DNA of 64,000 bases. It comes from Thiofilum sp. (GTDB taxonomy: Bacteria > Pseudomonadota > Gammaproteobacteria > Thiotrichales > Thiotrichaceae). Each line of letters starts with the position of its first letter. Positions within the stretch are counted from its first letter, which is position 1. Both the position numbers and the translations under genes were made by a program. A model generated the notes under the pieces. It made no database searches. It saw only the letters and a program-made list of their open reading frames with translations, and was not told the origin of the DNA. Below are positions 44,724 to 52,584 of the stretch, piece after piece. Location of the stretch: assembly GCF_016711335.1 (NCBI RefSeq), contig NZ_JADJTF010000001.1:3472001-3536000 (forward strand), in the 5' to 3' direction.

Positions 44724-45563
44724 ATGAGTACCATTCAAATTGACTGCACCTTGGACTATGAAGTGCTTAGTCCTACTTTATTTATGTTTAATATTGCGGC
44801 TACCATGAATGAATACCAATTGGTGCAAAATGAACAACTTACACTCACTCCTTATTATCCTTATGAAGCTTATAGCTTAGGGAGTCCGGCTAATCGCTCG
44901 ATACGCTTTGCAGCCCCCGAAGGCGCTCTGCAAATTCACTATCAAGCTAGTGTGCAACTAAGCCATACCCTTGATCACCCTAATGAAGTGGGTGAAATAC
45001 CCTATTTGAGCCTACCTCCTAACGTGCTGCCTTATCTCAATCCTAGTCGCTATTGTGAGTCCGATCGCTTAGGACGCTTAGCCACTAAACTATTTGCTGA
45101 TGCACCGAGCGGCTATTATAAAGTTAAAGCGGTTCTTGATTGGGTCTATGAGAATATTGACTATATTCCGGGCAGTACTGACAGTTCTAGTAGCATCTCT
45201 GAAGTATTATTGCAGCGAGCAGGCGTATGTAGAGACTTTGCCCATTTAAGTATTGCTTTATGTCGTGCATTAGGTATTCCAGCCCGTTATGTTGCGGCTT
45301 ATGCACCCGGTTTAGAACCCGACCAAGATTTTCATGGGGTATTTGAGGCATTTCTCAATGGCCGCTGGTATTTATTTGATTCCACCCGCTTAGCACCGGT
45401 GGGTAGTTTTGTGCGGATTAGTACGGGACGTGATGCGTCTGACGCCCCGTTTGCTACGTTGCTTGGTGCGGCTGAGTTAGTAAATATGGCTATTAATCCT
45501 ATCGATACCGCTGTGAATAATACGCCCACTATGGATTGGGCCATTTCTACTAGCGTGCTCTAA
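44724..45563 (+). CDS. Transglutaminase-like family protein
   Basis: A 279-residue protein with an N-terminal beta-rich region (about 1-115) and a transglutaminase-like core. The Cys-His-Asp triad is visible: GVCRDFAHLSIALCRALGIPARYV (Cys near 171), DFHGVFEAFLNGRWYLFDSTRL (His near 207, Asp near 222). No signal peptide, so it is likely cytoplasmic. This group acts as cysteine protease or amidase; the true substrate is unknown. A convergent hairpin follows. Confidence 0.88.
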   Translation: MSTIQIDCTLDYEVLSPTLFMFNIAATMNEYQLVQNEQLTLTPYYPYEAYSLGSPANRSIRFAAPEGALQIHYQASVQLSHTLDHPNEVGEIPYLSLPPNVLPYLNPSRYCESDRLGRLATKLFADAPSGYYKVKAVLDWVYENIDYIPGSTDSSSSISEVLLQRAGVCRDFAHLSIALCRALGIPARYVAAYAPGLEPDQDFHGVFEAFLNGRWYLFDSTRLAPVGSFVRISTGRDASDAPFATLLGAAELVNMAINPIDTAVNNTPTMDWAISTSVL

Positions 45564-45582
45564 GCTATGCATACACTCCACC

Positions 45583-45609
45583 AGAGTACTCAAATCATTT
45601 GAGTACTCT
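45583..45609. terminator. Perfect 12-bp hairpin between convergent genes
   Basis: AGAGTACTCAAA, loop TCA, TTTGAGTACTCT: a perfect hairpin 20 nt after the transglutaminase stop and 26 nt beyond the 3' end of the convergent lytic transglycosylase gene. It can serve both strands; no T-tract follows. Confidence 0.6.
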
Positions 45610-45634
45610 TACCAAACCAAGCAATTACAAAAGG

Positions 45635-46651
45635 TTAGCGTAGGCGTAATACGCGCCCATAGGTAATTTCATGGGGGTTATGTAAGCCGTTTAAGCGCGT
45701 CAACTGGTTAACCGATAAACCATTAGTACGGGCAATACTATAAGCGGTATCCCCTGCTTTCACGGTATAAGTGGCTCGATTAGCGCCACGAAAAGCGCGT
45801 TGATTACCCTGTATGCGCTTACCCGCTCCGCCTTCCACATCCGCCCAAGGCAAAGCAGTATTACGGCGAGCTTGTAATGCTAGAGAGCGTTGACGTAATA
45901 AGCGACTCACGCGCTCAGTACGCTTTAAACGCGGACTTAAATCCGCCACCACGGTTTTACTTGCTCTTTCCACGACTTTGGTGGGTTTACGCGGGCTAAT
46001 ATTATCTTTAGCTAATAACACATCCCCGCCGCGACGTAGACTAGAGGCAAAACCACTGCCAGCAAACTTATTGTAAGCCGTCATAACTTTATTCACATAA
46101 CCTTGATTGCGAATAGGGCCGTGATATTTGACATTACCTTCGCCTGCATTGTAAGCGGCTACCGCTCTAGGAGTACGCCCATCATAACGATCTAATAAAT
46201 ACCCTAAATACTTCGTACCACCATGTACGTTTTGCCACACATTAAAACCATTAGTGACATTAAAGCGGCGTGCTGTTCCGGGCATTAATTGCATTAAGCC
46301 TTTTTCACCTGAAGTACCTACGGCACGCGTATTAAAACAGCTTTCAATGGTAATCACTGCTCCAATTAAATTAGGGCTGACCCCATATTTACGCGACGCA
46401 CTAGCAATACTGCCAGAAAAATTCTCGGCTTTATCACGTAAAGCTGAACGACTTAAATTTTGACAGCCCCCTCGTGATCTGGCACGCGCACGCTGCTTAT
46501 ATCGAGATTTCTTATAGGGTTTAACTTTTTGATAGCTAGTGTGCTGAGCACTTTTTTTGCTAGCTGCTTGAGTAGGAGTACTAAGTACCGGAATAAAAGC
46601 AATAGAAACTGCTAGCGCAGTGGCCAGCGCCCAAATATTAATCCTGTCCAT
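45635..46651 (-). CDS. Lytic murein transglycosylase with C-terminal LysM domain
   Basis: A 338-residue exported cell-wall enzyme. A signal peptide (ending TQA near residue 29) is followed by a Lys/Arg-rich linker, then a family 1 (Slt/MltE-like) lysozyme fold: SPNLIGAVITIESCFNTRAVG carries the catalytic Glu, GEKGLMQLMPGTARRFNV is the conserved second block, and AVAAYNAGEGNV the third. A basic, Arg-rich spacer leads to a LysM peptidoglycan-binding motif, YTVKAGDTAYSIARTNGLSVNQLTRLNGL, at the end. It cleaves glycan with 1,6-anhydro product formation. Confidence 0.92.
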   Translation of the reverse strand: MDRINIWALATALAVSIAFIPVLSTPTQAASKKSAQHTSYQKVKPYKKSRYKQRARARSRGGCQNLSRSALRDKAENFSGSIASASRKYGVSPNLIGAVITIESCFNTRAVGTSGEKGLMQLMPGTARRFNVTNGFNVWQNVHGGTKYLGYLLDRYDGRTPRAVAAYNAGEGNVKYHGPIRNQGYVNKVMTAYNKFAGSGFASSLRRGGDVLLAKDNISPRKPTKVVERASKTVVADLSPRLKRTERVSRLLRQRSLALQARRNTALPWADVEGGAGKRIQGNQRAFRGANRATYTVKAGDTAYSIARTNGLSVNQLTRLNGLHNPHEITYGRVLRLR

Positions 46652-46983
46652 AAGACTGAGACTTCTTCCATTGAGGTTGACGAATATGACTCACAGCTAG
46701 ATCGAGTTGTTAAACTAACAACACTACACTTTAACCAGTCGATACTAGAGGGGTTGTGTAAGTCATTGACTTTCAAGCTTGCTTTTTAGTTAGGGTCACG
46801 GGTTTATTCAAACTAAATTTATTAATCGCCCATTATTAGGATTGATTAAAAATTAGAGCACTTGAGCTTTAATACCCCTCTAAGCCTTGCTAGAGCTACA
46901 TCGGAGACTTTTAGCAGACCTCTAGGCAAATCATTCATCTAGGGCTAAACTCAGTAAATTATTTTTTAGATTGATGAAAAAAT
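46652..46983. other. Intergenic region, divergent promoters expected
   Basis: The stretch lies between divergent genes (lytic transglycosylase, minus; YchJ-like, plus). It is AT-rich with small imperfect dyads such as TTGTTAAACTAACAA, but no gene, RNA or strong repeat was seen. Confidence 0.5.
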
Positions 46984-47370
46984 ATGCTTTGTCCTTGTCA
47001 GTCTGAGCTGAGTTATGCTCAATGTTGTCGCCCCTTGCATGATGGAAAAACGGCCCCTACCGCCCTTCAATTGATGCGTTCACGTTATAGTGCTTACGTA
47101 CAACGTGATGCTGCTTATTTACACAAAACGTGGCATCAAAGCACCCGCCCTAGCCTCAAACAATTACGTCAACCAGAACCCGTAGAATGGTTAGGCTTAA
47201 CTATTATTCGCACTGAAGGGGGTACTGAAAGTGACTCAAGCGGATTAGTAGAATTTATTGCGCACTTCAGCGCACAGGGCAGCACCCAGCAATTGCATGA
47301 AACCAGCCGCTTTAGCCGCGAAAAAGGTAAGTGGTATTATTTAGACGGAAATTATGCCATGAGTGAATAG
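46984..47370 (+). CDS. YchJ family protein (UPF0225, SEC-C type)
   Basis: A 128-residue YchJ-like protein. The N-terminal metal-binding SEC-C-type motif is CPCQSELSYAQCCRPLH (residues 3-19, C-x-C...C-C), followed by the NTF2-like domain starting ALQLMRSRYSAYVQRDAAYLHKTWH and ending HETSRFSREKGKWYYLDG. Function unknown; the metal centre binds zinc in relatives. E. coli YchJ carries a second SEC-C at its C-terminus, which is absent here. Confidence 0.88.
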   Translation: MLCPCQSELSYAQCCRPLHDGKTAPTALQLMRSRYSAYVQRDAAYLHKTWHQSTRPSLKQLRQPEPVEWLGLTIIRTEGGTESDSSGLVEFIAHFSAQGSTQQLHETSRFSREKGKWYYLDGNYAMSE

Positions 47371-47402
47371 ATGGAGACTTACTGGTGCTTACTATCACCT
47401 CA

Positions 47403-48470
47403 CTATAACCACTGATTCATAAAATCAGTATCAATTTTATTTTTCCACCGCCATACCCAACGACCATAAGTGCTCCAACGCCCCCATGATAAAATAGCTT
47501 GGTATTGACCACAGGCTAATAAATATAGTGAACGCTGACGAGGTTTATAAGGCAGAAGCTGTGGATTATGCTGGGTTAGTATTTGCATTATATTATGCGC
47601 CAATACTGTTCCGCCTTTTACCGCATGTACCCCAGAGCGTTGAATATCAGGGCGTGCACTAATATCGCCGATGGCTAATACATTAGGGTGTGAAATACTT
47701 TGTTGATAGGTATTGACTTGAATAAAACCATCGGATGCTAATGCCAGATTAGAGGTTTTTAACCAAGTGGGTGCTTGTGCGCCACTGGCTGCGATTATAG
47801 CTTGACTGTCTAAATGATATGGGTGGGTAAGGTGTAAAGTATTGCCTTTTACAGAATCGACTTTAGTGTAATGCAGGTGAATAGCACGTTGTTTTAATAA
47901 AGATTCGGTATTTTTAATTACCCTCTGACTATGCCCTGCTAATAGATTATTAGCGATTAAATGCACTGATGTCTGAGGTAAACGTTCACGCGCCGCAAAG
48001 GCTAGTTCTACTCCAGCAGCACCTCCACCAATCACGGTCAGTACGGGCGGAGGCTGCTCGATTAATTGCGTCCAATACTGAATAAAACCATTTAAGGGTC
48101 GAATCGGCATGACCTGCTCATTCGCCCAAGCCCCTAATTGAATTTGGCTGCCCGTATTAATGGATAGCCAATCATAAATTAATGCGGGGTGCTGTTTTAA
48201 GTGAATGACTTGGGTATTAGCATCTATGCCTATTACGGAATCTTGGATAAAGGTTAATTTAGCGCGTTTAATCCACGGCTCTAGGCGAATTTGGCATTGT
48301 TCTAGGGTGTAATAACCCATCATCCAGCCCGGAAGCATGCCGGAATAAGTTTGATATAAATCAGGATTAATCAGCACGACTTCAATGTCGGGCGCAAGGG
48401 TCTGCGCCGCTAAAGCACGCAACACCGCTAAATGCCCGTGCCCTGCCCCTATCAATACTAAGCGTTTCAT
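47403..48470 (-). CDS. FAD-dependent pyridine nucleotide-disulphide oxidoreductase family protein
   Basis: A 355-residue flavoprotein with two Rossmann motifs: LVLIGAGHGHLAVLRAL at residues 4-20 (FAD) and VLTVIGGGAAGVELAFAARE near 138-158 (NAD(P)H), plus GVHAVKGGTVLAHNI near the C-terminus. It resembles the oxidoreductase that in many bacteria is fused to or paired with selenide, water dikinase, and also NDH-2-like dehydrogenases. It lacks a redox-active CxxxxC pair. The start overlaps the end of miaB by 4 nt, so it belongs to that operon. The physiological electron acceptor is unknown. Confidence 0.83.
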   Translation of the reverse strand: MKRLVLIGAGHGHLAVLRALAAQTLAPDIEVVLINPDLYQTYSGMLPGWMMGYYTLEQCQIRLEPWIKRAKLTFIQDSVIGIDANTQVIHLKQHPALIYDWLSINTGSQIQLGAWANEQVMPIRPLNGFIQYWTQLIEQPPPVLTVIGGGAAGVELAFAARERLPQTSVHLIANNLLAGHSQRVIKNTESLLKQRAIHLHYTKVDSVKGNTLHLTHPYHLDSQAIIAASGAQAPTWLKTSNLALASDGFIQVNTYQQSISHPNVLAIGDISARPDIQRSGVHAVKGGTVLAHNIMQILTQHNPQLLPYKPRQRSLYLLACGQYQAILSWGRWSTYGRWVWRWKNKIDTDFMNQWL

Positions 48471-49834
48471 GCCACCGCAATCATCTGCATGTTTAATTCA
48501 TCCGCCTCAACCGCCACTATGCGCCCGCGTAATGAATTAGGTAAGGCTTCAGTAATCACGACATCGACAAAACGTCCAATTAAACGCGCATGACCATCGA
48601 CATTGACCACACGATTATTTTCGGTGCGCCCAGCGATTTGTTTGTCGTCTTTGCGTGAGGTGCGCTCAATGAGAATACGCTGGGTTGTGCCCACCATTGC
48701 CGCACTAATCGCATTGGCTTGCTCTAAAATGCGACTTTGTAGACGCTGTAAACGCGCCTTTTTAGTCTCCATCGATACATCATCGGGCAAACTCGCAGCA
48801 GGTGTGCCCGGACGAGCGCTATAGATAAAGCTGAAACTATGATCAAAGCCAATGTCGTCAATCAGCTTCATGGTGTGCTCAAAATCAGCATCCGTTTCCC
48901 CCGGAAAGCCGACAATAAAATCGGAAGACAGACTGATATGAGGGCGAATGTGGCGTAATTTGCGAATTTTAGATTTGTATTCTAGTGCCATGTGATTACG
49001 CTTCATCGCCGCTAAAATACGATCTGAACCGGATTGCACGGGTAGATGCAGGTGATTCACCAATTGCGGTACATCAGCATAGGCTTGAATCAAACTGTCA
49101 GAAAACTCATTGGGATGCGAGGTGGTATAGCGAATACGCTCAATCCCCTCAATCGCGGCTACATAGTTGATTAATAAAGCTAAATCAGCAATCTCACCAT
49201 CATGCATACGCCCACGATAAGCATTCACATTTTGCCCCAATAAATTAACCTCACGCACCCCTTGCGCCGCGAGTTGCACCACTTCGCTAATTACATCATC
49301 GAAGGGGCGGGAAATTTCCTCACCGCGTGTATAAGGCACGACGCAAAAGGTACAGTATTTACTGCACCCCTCCATGATGGACACGAAAGCCGTTGGACCT
49401 TCGGCGCGTGGCTCTGGCAGATGATCAAACTTTTCAATTTCAGGGAAGGAAATGTCGACCACGGGTTTGTGCGTATTGCGTACTTGTTTAATCAATTCGG
49501 GTAGGCGGTGTAAGGTTTGTGGACCAAACACCACATCGACCAAAGGCGCACGTTGACGCAAAGCCTCCCCTTCTTGGCTGGCTACACAGCCACCCACACC
49601 AATGATGACATTGGGATTGGCTTCTTTAATCGGACGCCAACGCCCGATTTGGGAGAATACTTTTTCTTGGGCTTTTTCACGGATTGAGCAGGTATTGAGC
49701 AATAATACATCTGCTTGGGTGGGGTCGTCGGTCAATTCCATGCCGTCGGCTTGTTTGAGTACGTCGTGCATTTTGGCGGAGTCGTACTCATTCATTTGGC
49801 ATCCGTGGGTTTCAATATAAATCTTGCCTGCCAT
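48467..49834 (-). CDS. miaB: tRNA-2-methylthio-N6-dimethylallyladenosine synthase
   Basis: MiaB, about 455 residues from the chosen start, is a radical SAM enzyme with two Fe-S clusters that methylthiolates A37 of tRNAs. The N-terminal UPF0004 domain has cysteines in ETHGCQMNEYDS, LNTCSIREK and GVGGCVA; the radical SAM triad CSKYCTFCVVPYTRG lies near residue 150, and a TRAM domain closes the protein (ILIERTSRK ... GRFVDVVITEAL). The frame continues four codons upstream (ATG at 49846); the shorter start matches family N-termini (MAGKIYIETHGCQMN). Confidence 0.95.
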   Translation of the reverse strand: MAGKIYIETHGCQMNEYDSAKMHDVLKQADGMELTDDPTQADVLLLNTCSIREKAQEKVFSQIGRWRPIKEANPNVIIGVGGCVASQEGEALRQRAPLVDVVFGPQTLHRLPELIKQVRNTHKPVVDISFPEIEKFDHLPEPRAEGPTAFVSIMEGCSKYCTFCVVPYTRGEEISRPFDDVISEVVQLAAQGVREVNLLGQNVNAYRGRMHDGEIADLALLINYVAAIEGIERIRYTTSHPNEFSDSLIQAYADVPQLVNHLHLPVQSGSDRILAAMKRNHMALEYKSKIRKLRHIRPHISLSSDFIVGFPGETDADFEHTMKLIDDIGFDHSFSFIYSARPGTPAASLPDDVSMETKKARLQRLQSRILEQANAISAAMVGTTQRILIERTSRKDDKQIAGRTENNRVVNVDGHARLIGRFVDVVITEALPNSLRGRIVAVEADELNMQMIAVA

Positions 49835-49974
49835 GCTATGCACCATCGCGTTTCATTAAGGCGCACATTATGCGGGGTGAGGGGCGATGATTCAACTTGG
49901 CTTACTTCTGACTCGCTCTAGATTATAACGTTGGTTAAACTACGCCCCACACTTTTTGCCCTTGATGATCTATT

Positions 49975-50391
49975 ATGGACTTAATCACTTCTATCACTAC
50001 TGTACTAGGTAGCATCATTGCAGTTGCCACTTTTTGGTCAGGAGTACATCAATATCGACAAAAGCTCCAGCTAGAAACCTTCAGACTTTATGCAGATAAG
50101 TATAATGAAATCATTACACCCTCTATTGTTATCAAGTGGCAATCTGCTATCCAAAGCACTGAATCTAAGAATACTTGGCATGAGTTAGAGCCAGTGATGA
50201 TCAAGTACCTCAATCTGACTTGGGAGGAGATGTACCTAGTCAAGAAGGGAGTCATTGATAAAAAACTGTGGCAAATTTGGAAAACTGAAATCGATCACGT
50301 ATTAAGCTCCCCTTTTGCTAAGAGTGTTATCACCCAGTGCAATTACAGTTTCCTTCAAAGTTATATCAATCATGGTATGAAAATTAGATAG
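49975..50391 (+). CDS. Hypothetical protein with an N-terminal membrane helix
   Basis: A 138-residue protein, family not recognised. Residues 5-25 form one hydrophobic helix (ITTVLGSIIAVATFWSGV), followed by a helical cytoplasmic part with HQYRQKLQLETFRLYADKYNEII, which resembles the DUF4760-like 'membrane anchor plus helical' proteins. Composition is AT-rich compared with its neighbours. It is oriented with the Fic-like gene 75 nt downstream and could be co-expressed with it. Confidence 0.6.
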   Translation: MDLITSITTVLGSIIAVATFWSGVHQYRQKLQLETFRLYADKYNEIITPSIVIKWQSAIQSTESKNTWHELEPVMIKYLNLTWEEMYLVKKGVIDKKLWQIWKTEIDHVLSSPFAKSVITQCNYSFLQSYINHGMKIR

Positions 50392-50465
50392 CACTGTAAA
50401 ACAGCTCAGAGAAGGCTCCGTCTTTGCTTTATAATGATAATTCTCTACCTAAAATAATTCCTACT

Positions 50466-51623
50466 ATGACGACACCTTTTCCCCCACAAATCCCACTCTC
50501 ACCGGATAGTCTGGACATTGTGAATTACATCAACCAGCCACTTGCTGGGCGAAAACCTGTGGGCTATCAACGGGATTTTTTGGACAGTTATCAGCCCAAT
50601 ATTACTTACTATCTCAATGCCTCCCTACGCCGCCAATTACACCACATGGGGCAAACCGGTACGGAACAACGCCCAGCAGGCACTCATGGTCGCGCCATTT
50701 TAAATCGGCTATTGATTGATTTATCTTGGGCATCCAGTCATTTAGAGGGCAACACTTATTCACGTCTTGATACTCGTGACTTGATTGAGTTTGGACAGAT
50801 TGCACAGGGTAAAGCTCTCACCGAAACTCAGATGATTTTAAACCATAAAGCCGCTATTGAATTATTGGTGGAGAATGCAGAGGCCATCGGTTTCAACCGT
50901 TACACCCTATTGAATCTACACAGCGCCCTTGCGGAAAATCTGCTGCCCAACCCTGCGGATGAAGGACGTTTACGCCAGCACAGGGTTGAAATCAGTCATA
51001 GTGTGTATCTGCCCCTTGATATACCCGCTCAAATTGCCATGCAATTTGATTTAACCTTGGAAAAAGCGGCGGCAATTCTTGACCCCTTTGAGCAAGCCTT
51101 TTTTATTATGGTGCATCTGCCCTATTTGCAACCTTTTGCTGATGTCAATAAGCGCACTTCGCGCCTCACGGCGAATTTGCCTTTATTGCAACATAATTTA
51201 TGTCCACTCACGTTCTTAGATGTACCCGAAGCGGCTTATAGCACCGCTATTTTGGGGGTGTATGAGTTGACTCGTGTTGAGTTATTGCGTGATGTATTTG
51301 TATGGGCTTATGAGCGTTCGACTCAAGAGTATTTAGCGATTAAGCAAAACTTAGTTGAGCCAGATCCTTTAAGGTTGCGCTATAGGGATGTGATTCGGTC
51401 ATTGGTACAAAGTGTTATTCAACACCCTGAACAAGATGCTGTAGAGAGTATTCAATTGGGGGTGCGTCAACAAGTTGAGTTGGCTGATCAGGAGTCTGTC
51501 CGTGCATTAGTCATGGATGAGTTACGCCGTTTGCATGAGGGGGTGTTAGCACGTTATCGTTTGCGTCCCTCAGAATGGGAGCGCTGGAAAGCACAACAGC
51601 CTTATTTTAAACGCCCCGAATAG
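50466..51623 (+). CDS. Fic-like protein with catalytic His replaced by Gln
   Basis: A 385-residue protein of a Fic-domain subfamily. The Fic core is recognisable (SSHLEGNTYSRLDTRDLIEFG near 95-115 as the inhibitory-helix region; LLNLHSAL; then LPYLQPFADVNKRTSRL). The usual HPFxDGNGR motif reads QPFADVNKR: the catalytic His is Gln222 and the Gly after Asp is Val, so classical AMPylation is not expected. The C-terminal 120 residues are helical. I recall related proteins with the same LQPF..VNKR pattern, suggesting a subfamily trait and not a local mutation. ATG at 50466 is preferred over TTG at 50424, whose region holds TATAAT. Confidence 0.8.
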   Translation: MTTPFPPQIPLSPDSLDIVNYINQPLAGRKPVGYQRDFLDSYQPNITYYLNASLRRQLHHMGQTGTEQRPAGTHGRAILNRLLIDLSWASSHLEGNTYSRLDTRDLIEFGQIAQGKALTETQMILNHKAAIELLVENAEAIGFNRYTLLNLHSALAENLLPNPADEGRLRQHRVEISHSVYLPLDIPAQIAMQFDLTLEKAAAILDPFEQAFFIMVHLPYLQPFADVNKRTSRLTANLPLLQHNLCPLTFLDVPEAAYSTAILGVYELTRVELLRDVFVWAYERSTQEYLAIKQNLVEPDPLRLRYRDVIRSLVQSVIQHPEQDAVESIQLGVRQQVELADQESVRALVMDELRRLHEGVLARYRLRPSEWERWKAQQPYFKRPE

Positions 51624-52031
51624 CCATTTAGCGTTCAAACACCTCAGATGAATGATGACTTAATACTGATGAGTGGTTATAATGGTGGGGTTTCAAGCTC
51701 TTTAACAATGTGATTTAGGTGATTTGCTGAAATTTTTACCACCCTAGCTTTTTTGGAGGTAAAATTTCCGCTAAGGGTCTTTGCAAGTTATTGATTCTAA
51801 AGCCTCGCTAGACACGAAGGGTTTAAACGATTGCCCTGTTTAAAAGGGATTAAGACCGTTGTAGGGGCAAAAAATTTTTTGCCCCTACGGTTTAAACGAT
51901 TGCCCTGTTTAAAAAACATTTATGCAAACTTCAAGTAGGACTTGATTTTGCATAAATTGAATCAAAATAAGAGCTTAGACTTTAATCTTGCTCTCAGTAC
52001 TAAGCCCTTTAACCTAATAACTGACAGCCAC
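51624..52031. other. Gene-free region between convergent genes, with repeats
   Basis: It contains an imperfect inverted repeat around 51730-51772 (AATTTTTACC / GGTAAAATT) and the 26-bp direct repeats around a 28-bp palindrome listed at 51820-51914. No gene is visible. Confidence 0.6.
51820..51914. repeat. 26-bp direct repeats flanking a perfect 28-bp palindrome
   Basis: Two identical 26-bp copies (GGTTTAAACGATTGCC and following bases), at 51820-51845 and 51889-51914, bracket the perfect palindrome 51861-51888, whose arms are GTAGGGGCAAAAAA and its complement. The layout looks like a small transposable-element remnant with target or subterminal repeats, or a bidirectional terminator between the convergent genes. 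Confidence 0.8.
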
Positions 52032-52349
52032 CTACCCCACCACAAACTCCCTCACATCAATACGCACGACTGCACGCTTTAAGGACGCCGCTACAGCATT
52101 CACAAACCGTTGCACCCATTCGCCCTGTGCCTTAAAACGCTCCTCGCCCCCATATTTCGCCACATTTAAAATCATATCAACCAACAAAATCTTACCCACC
52201 GGATTAGTAGGTACGCACTCCAACGCCTCAAACTCCTGTGCCAACCACGCCTGTGCGGCCTCTTTGGTTAAATCCTGAATAGCCTCAGCAGACACATTAA
52301 AGCTGTATTCACGCTCTGCGCCGAAACTAATAATAATCGTACTGCTCAT
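52032..52349 (-). CDS. Small conserved-looking hypothetical protein
   Basis: A 105-residue soluble protein, family not recognised. It starts with a beta strand (STIIISFGAEREYSFNV), continues with helices (IQDLTKEAAQAWLAQEFEAL; GKILLVDMILNVAKYGGEERF) and ends with an alternating VRIDVREFVV strand. The ATG at 52349 has GAGGG six bases upstream, strong support for translation; a TTG two codons before is discarded. Stands alone. Confidence 0.6.
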   Translation of the reverse strand: MSSTIIISFGAEREYSFNVSAEAIQDLTKEAAQAWLAQEFEALECVPTNPVGKILLVDMILNVAKYGGEERFKAQGEWVQRFVNAVAASLKRAVVRIDVREFVVG

Positions 52350-52584
52350 ATTCAACCCTCTTACACATATCTCATTAACTAAGCAGCAAAGTTTAATCCA
52401 AACCTATCACTTTGGGGAGACTATGTTCCGTTTGCAAACTTTAAGTCAAAATGCCCGTTATGCTCTGATAACTCTATTCTGCTGTTAAATTTTTATACAC
52501 CTAGTGACATCTGTTTCCTTATTATGAGAGTCTATAGGAGAACAGTTTTATTTTGTTTTGATAGACTTAATGCGAGGATGAGAT

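Noticed and set aside
51820..51914. Two-unit CRISPR remnant
   Set aside because: Only two 26-bp repeats and the spacer is a perfect palindrome, not unique sequence; no cas gene in the window.
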